From assembly GCA_017465545.1 (NCBI GenBank), contig JAFTVY010000061.1:1-43219 (forward strand): DNA of 43,219 nt, written 5' to 3'. This document shows positions 8,801-17,332 of this stretch, piece after piece (the first letter of the stretch is position 1; the number at the start of each line of letters is the position of its first letter). The notes under the pieces are model-generated. The model saw only the letters and a program-made list of their open reading frames with translations. It was not told the DNA's origin and did not search any database. This DNA is from Ruminiclostridium sp. Lineage in GTDB: Bacteria > Bacillota > Clostridia > Oscillospirales > Ruminococcaceae. A program made the translations under genes and the position numbers.

Positions 8801-9763
8801 CGTGAAACCATTCCATTTGCTATCGTCCTTCATAACGTCCTTGTTTACTCCTACTGCAACACGAACTTCATCGTTGACATAGGAAGCATAGACAGGAAAT
8901 TCCGGCAAGCTTAACGAAAGCGAACCAAGCCAGCTATATTCGTCAGGCAGAGTTATATCCAGACTTCCTACGTCGAGTTTGAAATCCAGCTCACTTGAGT
9001 TGTCCTTGACTTTAAGATAAATAGGCTTTTCCAGCTTATACCCGTCCTTGAATTCTACTTCAACAGAAAGCTTTCCGCCGCCTGAGATCGACTCGGTGTT
9101 TATACGTATATTGTTTTCCTTTGTTGAGCTGATAAGCTTGTTATCACAGTAAACCATAAAGTTTTTGGCTTCAGTTCCGGATGTACTGACGCGCAGAAAA
9201 ATATCATAATAGGTGGGGTTCAGAACTGTGATCTGACGATTTATAGTGTGTGCGGAGTTAAGTACGTCTACGCCATTTCCATCCTCGGTGTCAGAATAAT
9301 ACACATTGTCTATTGAATATGACGCACTATTCATCCTTATGACAGTCACCTGATCTTCTTTAGTAATGTCGTTTACAGACACAGACTCATATCCTTGGGC
9401 GAAAACTTTGACACTGGGCCAGTAAACGCTTTTAACCGTTGCTTCGCCGCCACTCCCGGTGACAGTACTATATGAGTTACTCATTTCACTCCATTCGACC
9501 TTTGCACCTGATATAGGATTGTTATCCTGATCAACCACCTTTATCAGATATGTGTGTATTCGTCTGACCTGTGGTCCGAACTGCGGCCATGATACCGCAT
9601 CCTGAGTTTCAGAATCAGACGCTGTAATTTCTTCCGCTCCTGCCGCAAAAGCATTGGGTACGCCGAAATAATTCAGCACATCATAAAGCGGCGACGCTGT
9701 TACGGATAATATCATAACAAACGCCATTATTCCTGATAGCAATCGTTTTGCTGTATTTCGCAT
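5846..9763 (-). CDS. Large cell-wall-anchored multidomain surface protein
   Basis: The product has 1305 residues. It starts with a signal peptide (about 1-40, ending NAFAA). About 65-125 look like a Cna-B/carboxypeptidase-regulatory beta domain (VVDQDNNPISGAKVEW). A long unrecognised beta-rich region follows. About 590-880 read like a propeller of repeated strands, about 905-1130 resemble two CARDB-type domains, and about 1138-1225 form one FnIII domain. The end is a 15-bp-repeat-encoded ETDVP/ETDDP spacer, APDTG (an LPxTG-like sortase signal), a hydrophobic stretch and KKRR. GGAGG precedes the ATG by seven bases. No sortase gene is in the window. Adhesion or polymer binding is an inference from architecture, and no enzymatic site was recognised. 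Confidence 0.82.
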   Translation of the reverse strand: MRNTAKRLLSGIMAFVMILSVTASPLYDVLNYFGVPNAFAAGAEEITASDSETQDAVSWPQFGPQVRRIHTYLIKVVDQDNNPISGAKVEWSEMSNSYSTVTGSGGEATVKSVYWPSVKVFAQGYESVSVNDITKEDQVTVIRMNSASYSIDNVYYSDTEDGNGVDVLNSAHTINRQITVLNPTYYDIFLRVSTSGTEAKNFMVYCDNKLISSTKENNIRINTESISGGGKLSVEVEFKDGYKLEKPIYLKVKDNSSELDFKLDVGSLDITLPDEYSWLGSLSLSLPEFPVYASYVNDEVRVAVGVNKDVMKDDSKWNGFTNSLEDWLEDVDNGLTGLAAMRSKETWINYVNSQSNSNVPGIPVKCKVNIAGYGSAKIDTAGRALNAISVKVVLSIDVCVNHSWQTLIWVIPFVFDISAGVNVSTVAELKISDFGEDTKVSGSFDLKIKPYVKFFAGVGLKKVASLGIYGGASLPVSICIYNDDASKVGLNTIDLTGELGIQASFLFFKYTKQLLSGEYNIYTRKNYIAKTIAVRDEVAYTTPCSFERDTLESMLNADNYSATQSSNDQLSLNDNEQGVIAENVSPFSDADVLVDGDTTIIAAVNTDTSRGINNQTYIVTSVYSEGKWSETTAVNNSRYAEFSPRLYKKGEDIFLIYQQATEIFGDDADANKVTGSVGIALSRLDKETMTFGETELIYGADGYNFSLATDKGYSVWYHNMDGDPFGNTNNNNIVLFDGEESKVIKEGLPHILALRIGNISGETYIAYTLEGDGNYETNGDTKLYLLDVNGGEPVLVSEGNIETVQFTDYNNGMLVWQNGTRLYSVAAAGESPTEFAQEEISNLFCVLDDGSICYVGKPDPEGDSVFYVMARHGEKLTAPFEYDTVSENIGRMIVRDNTILCNLSDGEQSFEICNLYLKTIKEKSDIRVDYVDVDAYDLLENSDIPMDVYLTNNGSDDVDMILFSFTDENGNNIGSHLLEDADLETGESQEFTISVSDSANIVGEKFYVTAEEISETNDIEPSDDSPDNNKHPVDFSTTAIRVYIDDYKSDKENLLYVMVKNENHVPASGTINVSDSRGSVIYTEAFENLTAEDMIFFDLDEEKIIGKEDLSKMVTVTVETTHGNDNLVYNNTQTHYIGTECPVQLYGTEYDEDSVILTWDEVSDIYGVEIEQLIDGNWKEIAELDDASVGNYTVDGLEASDEWSFRIILTKKDGNEIQRSECSNIVEVKEVQEDSNPETDVPETDVPETDVPETDDPETDDPETDDPETDDPVKPAPDTGAEGMAVAASVVFALTGIAILSKKRR
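5944..6055. repeat. 15-bp tandem repeats encoding ETD(V/D)P
   Basis: About seven tandem 15-base units (gatcgtcagtttcgg, then aacatcagtttcggg on the plus strand) encode the acidic, proline-containing spacer before the wall-anchor signal. There are four ETDDP-type and three ETDVP-type units. Such spacers usually vary in copy number between strains by slippage. Confidence 0.85.
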
Positions 9764-9797
9764 AGACTTTCCTCCATTGCTGTAATAAAGTGCTTTA

Positions 9798-9826
9798 ATT
9801 ATACACTTTTATCCACTTTTTGTCAA
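9798..9826 (-). promoter_or_regulatory. Consensus promoter of the surface-protein gene
   Basis: On the minus strand TTGACA (9821-9826) and TATAAT (9798-9803) are exactly 17 bases apart, about 35 bases before the start codon. This is a full-consensus housekeeping promoter. Confidence 0.85.
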
Positions 9827-9880
9827 TCGGTAAAGTGCACAAGAATTCACCTTACTTTTTGAAGCTTACCTCATACTAAA

Positions 9881-9912
9881 AAGCTCCGGGAGAAACCATT
9901 CCCCCGAAGCTT
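9881..9912 (-). terminator. Terminator after the gene remnant
   Basis: AAGCTTCGGGGGAA pairs imperfectly with TTCTCCCGGAGCTT and is followed on the minus strand by TTTTTAG. It lies about 40 bases beyond the stop codon of the decayed ORF at 9952. Confidence 0.7.
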
Positions 9913-9951
9913 CTGCTTTACCCGTCGTATATTTGTATACTGTTAAATTTG

Positions 9952-10196
9952 CTATATCACAGTTATCGAATTCGCAAGCTTGATTTTACAGAGCTTTTCC
10001 GTCTTTCCGTCAGCACGTATTATACGAACAAAAGCGCCGTCGGAATAAACTATCTCGCCCTCATCGGTGATATGATAATCCATAACGCCCTTTTTAAGCA
10101 CGGTTTCCTTGCCATTTTCGTTCTTTATAAGCTCCCAGCCTCCGATTGATTTTTGTAGTAAGACTGCCGCAGATTATTGCGACAGCAGAATATCCG
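9952..10196 (-). pseudogene. Decayed 3' end of an unrecognised gene
   Basis: Reading the minus strand to the TAG at 9952-9954 gives GGWELIKNENGKETVLKKG, then VMDYHITDEGEIVYSDGAFV and a tail ending in LANSITVI. This is protein-like beta-strand sequence resembling one or two blades of a propeller. The frame closes upstream at TAA (10174-10176) with no usable start. The preceding bases give protein-like sequence in another frame (GYSAVAIICGSLTTK), which suggests a frameshift. With its own terminator, it looks like the tail of a gene whose 5' part was lost next to the response regulator. The family cannot be named. Confidence 0.5.
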
Positions 10197-10820
10197 TTAA
10201 AGTACCTCGAATTTGTAGCCTACGCCCCAGAGGAATTTAAGGCTCCATGCTGACGATAAGCCGTCTATCTTTTCCTTAAGGCTGATTACAGCGTCCTCTA
10301 TTACCTTTTCACCGCTGGCGGCATCTACGCCCGATACCTCATAGGCAAGCTGACTGCGGCTGAAAACACGGTTGGGATTTTTTGAAAGGCAGTAAAGTAC
10401 GTCATATTCCGTAAGCTCCAGGGGGATTTCCTTTCCCTCTGCCGTTATCGTCATTCTGCTTTTATTGAAGGTGATAAGATTATTTTTGCTTTCGCTATGC
10501 TTATCGAATACTGCCGCAAGCTCCGTCATATCTATGGGATAGGATAAAAGGCTTATATCGTCGGGGTTGCTCTTTGTTCCGACAACTGAATATACGTCCG
10601 CCATAAGCGAAGCATGGGTGCATTCGTCATCCTCGTCAGCATAGGAGCCGCTCAGTATAACTATATCAGCGCCCCAGAGAGTGCATTCACGGATAACTTT
10701 CTGCTCCTCGTCACGTATGTCGCAGATTACCTTTACCTCAAAGCCTTCTTTTTCAGCGTAGTTTGAAAGAAAATCGCAAAGCTCTTCGTTTTCTCCGGCA
10801 ATAAGTACTTTTTTCGCCAT
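10197..10820 (-). CDS. OmpR-type regulator with degenerate receiver domain
   Basis: The 207-residue protein has an N-terminal receiver-like domain (about 1-105) and a C-terminal winged-helix DNA-binding domain (about 112-205: ITAEGKEIPLELTEYDVLYC, NRVFSRSQLAYEV, LKFLWGVGYKFEVL). In a normal receiver the third beta strand ends in the phosphorylated Asp. Here it reads ADIVILSGSY, with Ser in that place, so control by His-Asp phosphotransfer is unlikely. No histidine kinase is adjacent. The start at 10820 (MAKKVLIAGE) is set by the promoter: the alternative ATG at 10883 lies inside the -35 box. It could sense a ligand or act as a constitutive regulator. Confidence 0.8.
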   Translation of the reverse strand: MAKKVLIAGENEELCDFLSNYAEKEGFEVKVICDIRDEEQKVIRECTLWGADIVILSGSYADEDDECTHASLMADVYSVVGTKSNPDDISLLSYPIDMTELAAVFDKHSESKNNLITFNKSRMTITAEGKEIPLELTEYDVLYCLSKNPNRVFSRSQLAYEVSGVDAASGEKVIEDAVISLKEKIDGLSSAWSLKFLWGVGYKFEVL

Positions 10821-10854
10821 TTTACGTCCCGCCTTTTCTGTATTAGTTATCTTT

Positions 10855-10883
10855 ATTATACAACGGAATATTGCTTTTTTCAA
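10855..10883 (-). promoter_or_regulatory. Promoter of the orphan regulator
   Basis: On the minus strand TTGAAA (10878-10883) and TATAAT (10855-10860) are 17 bases apart. The leader is about 30 bases. No gene lies between here and groES, and the rest of that gap holds the groES promoter and CIRCE. Confidence 0.72.
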
Positions 10884-10996
10884 GCAGGTCAGCGGTTTTT
10901 TGACGGAATATTTAAAGAGGTATAATCAAATTATACAAATGGTGGAATTGATTTATGTGAATATAGCACAAAATTATAGAAATTGCCCGTTACCCC

Positions 10997-11025
10997 TTGA
11001 TTTTTTTACATAAAAATATTACAAT
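10997..11025 (+). promoter_or_regulatory. groES-groEL promoter
   Basis: TTGATT (10997-11002) and TACAAT (11020-11025) are 17 bases apart, directly upstream of the CIRCE operator. HrcA binding there would cover the transcription start. Confidence 0.72.
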
Positions 11026-11037
11026 AATGAATAGCGG

Positions 11038-11064
11038 TTAGCACTCACAGACAAAGAGTGCTAA
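11038..11064 (+). promoter_or_regulatory. CIRCE operator (HrcA binding site)
   Basis: TTAGCACTC, nine bases, then GAGTGCTAA: a perfect match to the CIRCE inverted repeat. It places groES-groEL under HrcA heat-shock repression. hrcA itself is not in the window. Confidence 0.97.
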
Positions 11065-11095
11065 AAACGAAAGATCGGAAGCTTAAATATATTAA

Positions 11096-11410
<315 letters not shown>

Positions 11411-11415
11411 TATAA

Positions 11416-13068
<1,653 letters not shown>

Positions 13069-13088
13069 TCCCGACATTGATGTATATT

Positions 13089-13125
13089 ATCCCGTTGTTT
13101 TTTGACAACGGGATATTTATTTTGT
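13089..13125 (+). terminator. groEL terminator
   Basis: ATCCCGTTGT pairs with ACAACGGGAT around a TTTTTG loop and is followed by ATTTATTTTG. It lies about 20 bases after the groEL stop codon. Confidence 0.82.
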
Positions 13126-13132
13126 CTAAGGG

Positions 13133-13161
13133 TTGAAATTTATGTCGTTTTGTGCTAAAAT
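13133..13161 (+). promoter_or_regulatory. Promoter of the GGDEF-pnuC pair
   Basis: TTGAAA (13133-13138) and TAAAAT (13156-13161) are 17 bases apart, about 37 bases before the GGDEF start codon. Confidence 0.68.
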
Positions 13162-13197
13162 AATTATTATATAGAACAAAAAAGGAGAAATGTCCTT

Positions 13198-14355
13198 ATG
13201 AAAGACCGACTTATCATTTTAAAAATACTTTTTGCAGTTATTGCATCCGCTCTGTATCTTGCTGTAGCTCAGACGGATTTCATAGTAAAGCTGATAGTAA
13301 CCCTGCTGATAGCGGCAGTATATATAGTTCTCACAATACTTGAGCATAAGAAGGTCAGGGAGCTTGAAGAGCAGACCGAGCACAGACTTCACACCTCCGA
13401 TACCCTTGTAGAATGCATCAGAGTCCTGTCCGATGATAAAAAGGTTGATATGGCGATGGATGACCTGCTGAAGGTAGTTACAGAGTATTACGGTGCAGAC
13501 AGAACCTATACCTTTGAAATAGATTATGAAGAGGAAAGCACCTCCAATACGTACGAATATGCGGCGGAAAACGTTACGAAGGAAATAGAAAAGCTTCAGG
13601 ACGTTCCGATAGATTCTATTGAAAGCTTCCTTGAAATGTTCAAGAAGCAGGGAACCTTCTTTATTTCCGATATCGATGATGACGTGGAAAAGGGAAGCAG
13701 TACCTATGAGATACTGGCAATGCAGAACGTTCACAGACTCATTGCAGTACCGCTTATCGAAAATGATGAGATAATCGGCTTTATGGGTGTGGATAATCCT
13801 ACTGTCAATTATCACGATTTTTCACTTTTATCCTCCGTTTCCGTCCTTATTTTAGAAAGTCTTGAAAAGAGAAAGAGACAGGAAGAGCTTGAAAGAATGA
13901 GCTATCAGGATGGACTTACAAAGCTCTATAACCGTAACAAGTTCAATTCTATCATAGATGAATATACCGAAAATGCACCCTCCTCCCTTGGTATCGCATA
14001 CTTTGACCTCAACGGACTCAAGGTTATGAACGACGAGTACGGACACGGCGCAGGCGACAGATTTATCCTCAATGCGGCAAGCACTATAAAGTATGTGTTT
14101 GAGGGAGATTCCTACCGTATCGGCGGCGACGAATTCGCAGTAATCTGTGCTGATATGCCGGAGGAAGAATTTATGGCGAAGCTTGAAGAAGAGAAAAAGC
14201 ATCTTTGGGAAAACGAAATCAGCGTTTCTATCGGTCATTCCTGGAGAGGTGCGGATAACGACATCAATTCACAGCTGAGAGAAGCGGATAACTATATGTA
14301 CGAAAACAAGCGTGAATTTTATGAACGCTCCGGCCGTGACCGTCGCAGAAGATAA
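13198..14355 (+). CDS. Membrane-anchored GAF-GGDEF diguanylate cyclase
   Basis: The 385-residue protein has two N-terminal membrane segments (about 5-25 and 28-48), a GAF-like sensor domain (about 75-222, with VHRLIAVPLIENDEIIGFMG) and a GGDEF domain (about 228-380). The active-site motif is intact at residues 309-313 (YRIGGDEFAVIC), and DGLTKLYNRNKF marks the domain start. It should make cyclic di-GMP from GTP. The product-inhibition RxxD site is absent: the equivalent place reads FEGD. AAAGGAG stands about ten bases before the ATG. Only three bases separate its stop from the pnuC start, so the two are co-transcribed. Confidence 0.9.
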   Translation: MKDRLIILKILFAVIASALYLAVAQTDFIVKLIVTLLIAAVYIVLTILEHKKVRELEEQTEHRLHTSDTLVECIRVLSDDKKVDMAMDDLLKVVTEYYGADRTYTFEIDYEEESTSNTYEYAAENVTKEIEKLQDVPIDSIESFLEMFKKQGTFFISDIDDDVEKGSSTYEILAMQNVHRLIAVPLIENDEIIGFMGVDNPTVNYHDFSLLSSVSVLILESLEKRKRQEELERMSYQDGLTKLYNRNKFNSIIDEYTENAPSSLGIAYFDLNGLKVMNDEYGHGAGDRFILNAASTIKYVFEGDSYRIGGDEFAVICADMPEEEFMAKLEEEKKHLWENEISVSIGHSWRGADNDINSQLREADNYMYENKREFYERSGRDRRRR

Positions 14356-14358
14356 CCT

Positions 14359-15045
14359 ATGGAGCTTTTAAGAGAGGAGCTTCGTGGCTGGAAAAGGTGG
14401 GAGCTTATATGGCTCGGCTTCTGCATTGCGGTTATCATAGGCATTTCCTTATGGATAGGGGATACCCTTATAGGAATAATATGTGCCGTAGCAGGAGTTA
14501 CAAACGTTGTCTGTACAGGTAAGGGCAAGCTGATGTCCTACCTTTTCGGGTTGATAAACGTTATACTGTATGCAATAATTTCCTATAACGCAAAGTATTA
14601 CGGCGAAGTGATGCTGAACGTACTTTATTATCTGCCGATGCAGTTCTACGGCTTTTTCACCTGGAAAAAGAATATGAATACCGAAACCCACGAGGTAAAA
14701 AAGCTTAAAATGACGGCAAAGGGCAGAATAATCCTTACCGTTATAATTGCGGTTATGACTGTGGTATACGGAATCATACTCCATCTTTTAGGTGGCAATA
14801 TGCCTTTTGTGGACGCCTTCAGTACGGTAGCCTCCGTGGTGGCTCTTTATATTGCTATAAAGATGTATATTGAGCAATGGATGATATGGCTGGTGGTGGA
14901 TATAGTAACGGTCATAATGTGGGCATTCGCTTTTGCAAGCGGTACCGACAGTATAGCAACTCTCGTTATGTGGGCGCTCTACATTGCAAATGCAGTCGTA
15001 ATGCACGTAAAATGGTCAAAGGAAATAAAGAAACGGAAAATATAA
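14359..15045 (+). CDS. pnuC: Nicotinamide riboside transporter PnuC
   Basis: This 228-residue integral membrane protein has about seven hydrophobic segments and PnuC family marks: LFGLINVILYAIISY, YGEVMLNVLYYLPMQFYGF with WKKN, and the late EQWMIWLVVDIVTVIMW segment. PnuC takes up nicotinamide riboside for NAD synthesis by facilitated diffusion. It follows the diguanylate cyclase by three bases and probably relies partly on coupled translation. No NAD riboswitch or NadR box was recognised upstream. Confidence 0.9.
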   Translation: MELLREELRGWKRWELIWLGFCIAVIIGISLWIGDTLIGIICAVAGVTNVVCTGKGKLMSYLFGLINVILYAIISYNAKYYGEVMLNVLYYLPMQFYGFFTWKKNMNTETHEVKKLKMTAKGRIILTVIIAVMTVVYGIILHLLGGNMPFVDAFSTVASVVALYIAIKMYIEQWMIWLVVDIVTVIMWAFAFASGTDSIATLVMWALYIANAVVMHVKWSKEIKKRKI

Positions 15046-15048
15046 AGG

Positions 15049-15084
15049 GAGCTGTAAAAACGAAGGTTTTTACAGCTCTTTTTT
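15049..15084 (+). terminator. Terminator of the GGDEF-pnuC operon
   Basis: A perfect 12-bp stem (GAGCTGTAAAAA / TTTTTACAGCTC) is followed by TTTTTT. It begins four bases after the pnuC stop codon. Confidence 0.92.
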
Positions 15085-15172
15085 ATAAATTGGAGTCTGT
15101 CGGTTGGCTGCACCCACGGGCAACGTCACCGCAGGCGAAATTTAAAATCCATCAATTGCCCTAAAGTAAGTA

Positions 15173-15333
15173 GTTATTGCCTATGGCAATAACTGCGGCA
15201 GTTGACAAAATCTATGATTTTGTCAACATATGATTCCCACAACTTCGTGCGTAGCACGAAACATCACTCCGACAGAGTCGGAACATCACACGGCGTAGCC
15301 GTGCATCACTTCGTGCAAGGCACGAAACATCAC
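15173..15333. repeat. Hairpin array A (variable palindromes, 7-nt linkers)
   Basis: Six small palindromes lie in a row. Two larger ones come first: GTTATTGCC-TAT-GGCAATAAC (15173-15193) and GTTGACAAAATC-TAT-GATTTTGTCAAC (15201-15227). Then come four compact units: ttcgtgcgtagcacgaa (15244-15260), tccgacagagtcgga (15268-15282), acggcgtagccgt (15290-15302) and ttcgtgcaaggcacgaa (15310-15326). The compact units are separated by exactly seven bases reading acatcac, acatcac, gcatcac and acatcac. The array fills the gap between the pnuC terminator and the pyk terminator, which has no gene. A related array lies at 42496-42646. Confidence 0.93.
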
Positions 15334-15345
15334 TTTGTATGTCCA

Positions 15346-15371
15346 AACCCCCGAAGAAATCTTCGGGGGTT
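15346..15371 (-). terminator. pyk terminator
   Basis: A perfect 11-bp stem (AACCCCCGAAG / CTTCGGGGGTT) around AAAT lies five bases past the pyk stop. On the minus strand only TTTGG follows, so the U-tract is weak. The hairpin array starts right behind it. Confidence 0.72.
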
Positions 15372-15376
15372 AACTG

Positions 15377-17137
15377 TTAATTATTTGATGAGCATACCAG
15401 TCCCTTTTCGGAATCTATCGTGATAGTAACGCCGCTCTTTAAAATGCTGGTGGCGTTTTCCGCACCGTAGATTACGGGAATATCAAGGGAAAGTCCTACA
15501 ACTGCCGCATGGCAATCGGGATTATTATCTTCGACTATAATACCTGCCGCTGTTTTCAGAACGGACATTATCTTGTTTGAAGTCTTGGGGATAACGAGAA
15601 TATCACCTCTGCGGAAGCGCTGTATAGCCTCCTCCTCATTCTTGCATACGCAAACGGGAGCGGTAGCAGGCTTTGTGCTGATACCCTTACCTTTGACAAG
15701 AACGTCACCCACAATATGCACCTTCATCATATTTGTAGTACCTGAAATACCTAAGGGAAGTCCTGCAGTAATTACAATAAGGTCTCCGTTATTTAAAAGT
15801 CCTTCTTCCATAGAACGCTGTACTGCGTGACTGAATAAGGAATCGCTGTCTGACATTTCCTCTGCCTTTATCGGAATAACACCCCAGGACAGATTGAGCT
15901 GTCTTTGTGCAACCTCGCTTGTGGTAGCCGCAATAATGGGGCAGGTGGGACGGTACTTTGAAAGCGTCTTTGCCGTGCCGCCTCCCTTTGTTACGGTAAG
16001 GATTGCGGTAGCACCTAAATCTATAGCGGTTGTTACCGTTGCGTGTGCGATAGCGTTAGTAACGTTAGGAGCCTTATCAGCGTCCCTTGCAAAGAATCTC
16101 TTGCGGTAGTCTATATCCTTTTCGGTGGTCTCAGCTATAGCCTTCATAGTTCTTACCGCTTCAACGGGATATGCACCTGCGGCGGTTTCGCCTGAAAGCA
16201 TAATAGCACTTGTGCCGTCATAGATGGCGTTTGCAACGTCGGTGGTCTCCGCTCTTGTGGGGCGGGGATTCTTTATCATAGAATCCAGCATCTGCGTAGC
16301 GGTGATAACCTGCTTACCTGCATTGTAGCCCTTGTGGATAAGCTCCTTCTGGATACGGGGAATCATCTCAAAGGGAATCTCAACACCCATATCGCCTCTT
16401 GCTACCATAATGCCGTCGGATACTCTTAAAATATCGTCGATATTGTTAACGCCGTCCTGATTTTCAATCTTTGCGATTATCTTTATATGCTTGCCGCCGT
16501 TTTCGTCAAGGAATTTTCTTATCTGGATAATATCGTCATCGCAGGTAACAAAGCTTGCGGCAATTATATCAAAGCCCGTTTCAATACCGAATAAAAGATC
16601 GTTCTTATCCTTTTCGCTGAGGTAGGGCATTGAAAAGTGAATGCCGGGGAAATTACAGCTCTTGTTGGGCTTTAATATACCACCGTGGATTACTCTGCAA
16701 TGAATATCGTCATAGTCTTCTTTTCTGTCGATTTCAGTTACTTTAAGCTCTAAAAGTCCGTCGTCGATAAGTATCTTTGCGCCGGTCTGAATATCGTCGG
16801 CAAGATTCTTATAGGTGATGGAAACTACCGTATCATCGCCCTCTAATTCTCTTGTAGTGAGTGTAAAATCGTTGCCCTTTTTAAGCTCGGCGGTCTTGCC
16901 ATCCTTAAAGCTCTTTACTCTGACCTCAGGTCCCTTTGTATCAAGGATAACGGGGATAGGTACACCCAGCTCCTCTCTGATTCTCTTTACCTGCTCATAG
17001 CGTGCCTTGTGGCTTTCGTAATCTCCGTGGGAGAAGTTGAAGCGGGCACAGTCCATACCGTTTCTGATAAGCTCTCTTAAAACCTCGTCATTATCGGTTG
17101 CAGGGCCTAACGTACATACTATCTTTGTTTTCTTCAT
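15377..17137 (-). CDS. pyk: Pyruvate kinase
   Basis: The 586-residue enzyme converts phosphoenolpyruvate and ADP to pyruvate and ATP in glycolysis. Landmarks are KIVCTLGPATD at the start, the CARFNFSHGDYESH substrate loop, the KIENQDGV catalytic lysine segment, and MVARGDMGVEIP followed by QMLDSMIKNPRPTRAE. The final 110 residues or so are the extra domain of many Firmicutes enzymes, homologous to the PEP-synthase phosphohistidine domain, with an internal NPDCHAAVVGLSLDIPV that resembles the TxHAA region but has Cys in place of Thr. The start is the ATG at 17137: AAAGG is eight bases before it, whereas the GTG at 17146 overlaps the ribosome site. Confidence 0.97.
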   Translation of the reverse strand: MKKTKIVCTLGPATDNDEVLRELIRNGMDCARFNFSHGDYESHKARYEQVKRIREELGVPIPVILDTKGPEVRVKSFKDGKTAELKKGNDFTLTTRELEGDDTVVSITYKNLADDIQTGAKILIDDGLLELKVTEIDRKEDYDDIHCRVIHGGILKPNKSCNFPGIHFSMPYLSEKDKNDLLFGIETGFDIIAASFVTCDDDIIQIRKFLDENGGKHIKIIAKIENQDGVNNIDDILRVSDGIMVARGDMGVEIPFEMIPRIQKELIHKGYNAGKQVITATQMLDSMIKNPRPTRAETTDVANAIYDGTSAIMLSGETAAGAYPVEAVRTMKAIAETTEKDIDYRKRFFARDADKAPNVTNAIAHATVTTAIDLGATAILTVTKGGGTAKTLSKYRPTCPIIAATTSEVAQRQLNLSWGVIPIKAEEMSDSDSLFSHAVQRSMEEGLLNNGDLIVITAGLPLGISGTTNMMKVHIVGDVLVKGKGISTKPATAPVCVCKNEEEAIQRFRRGDILVIPKTSNKIMSVLKTAAGIIVEDNNPDCHAAVVGLSLDIPVIYGAENATSILKSGVTITIDSEKGLVCSSNN

Positions 17138-17183
17138 ATCGGTCACCTTTCGTAAAGTGGAATTTTAAATTTATCCAAGTAGA

Positions 17184-17212
17184 ATTATATCATTTTATAA
17201 TTATTATGTCAA
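17184..17212 (-). promoter_or_regulatory. Consensus pyk promoter
   Basis: On the minus strand TTGACA (17207-17212) and TATAAT (17184-17189) are exactly 17 bases apart, a full consensus match. Confidence 0.87.
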
Positions 17213-17297
17213 TAAAAAGGACTTTAAAACGGATAAGAGGGGGTAAAAATGTAATAAAGACAATCGGAAGGCTGTGAAAAAATATATTAATAGTTCA

Positions 17298-17321
17298 GGG
17301 CGACCGCAATAGCGGCCGCCC
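17298..17321 (-). terminator. Hairpin terminator of the trmH-family gene
   Basis: GGGCGGCCGC pairs with GCGGTCGCCC (one G-T pair) around TATT, about ten bases after the stop codon. There is no U-tract immediately after it, so it may work weakly or protect the 3' end. Confidence 0.55.
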
Positions 17322-17332
17322 GTTTACATAAT

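Noticed and set aside
14356-14400. NAD-related riboswitch before pnuC
   Set aside because: pnuC starts three bases after the diguanylate cyclase stop, which leaves no room for a leader structure.
15086-15172. Relation between this gap sequence and the core of cassette A
   Set aside because: Both contain short matches such as GCGGTGA and AAATT, but no convincing alignment over a useful length could be made by eye.
15244-15333. CRISPR array
   Set aside because: The constant element is only seven bases and the variable parts are palindromes of 13-17 bases. A CRISPR has longer repeats and non-palindromic spacers. No cas gene is near.
15202-15423. Open frame on the plus strand through hairpin array A
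   Set aside because: It only reads through the palindromes and linkers (repeated KHH-type strings), has no ribosome site and overlaps the pyk terminator.
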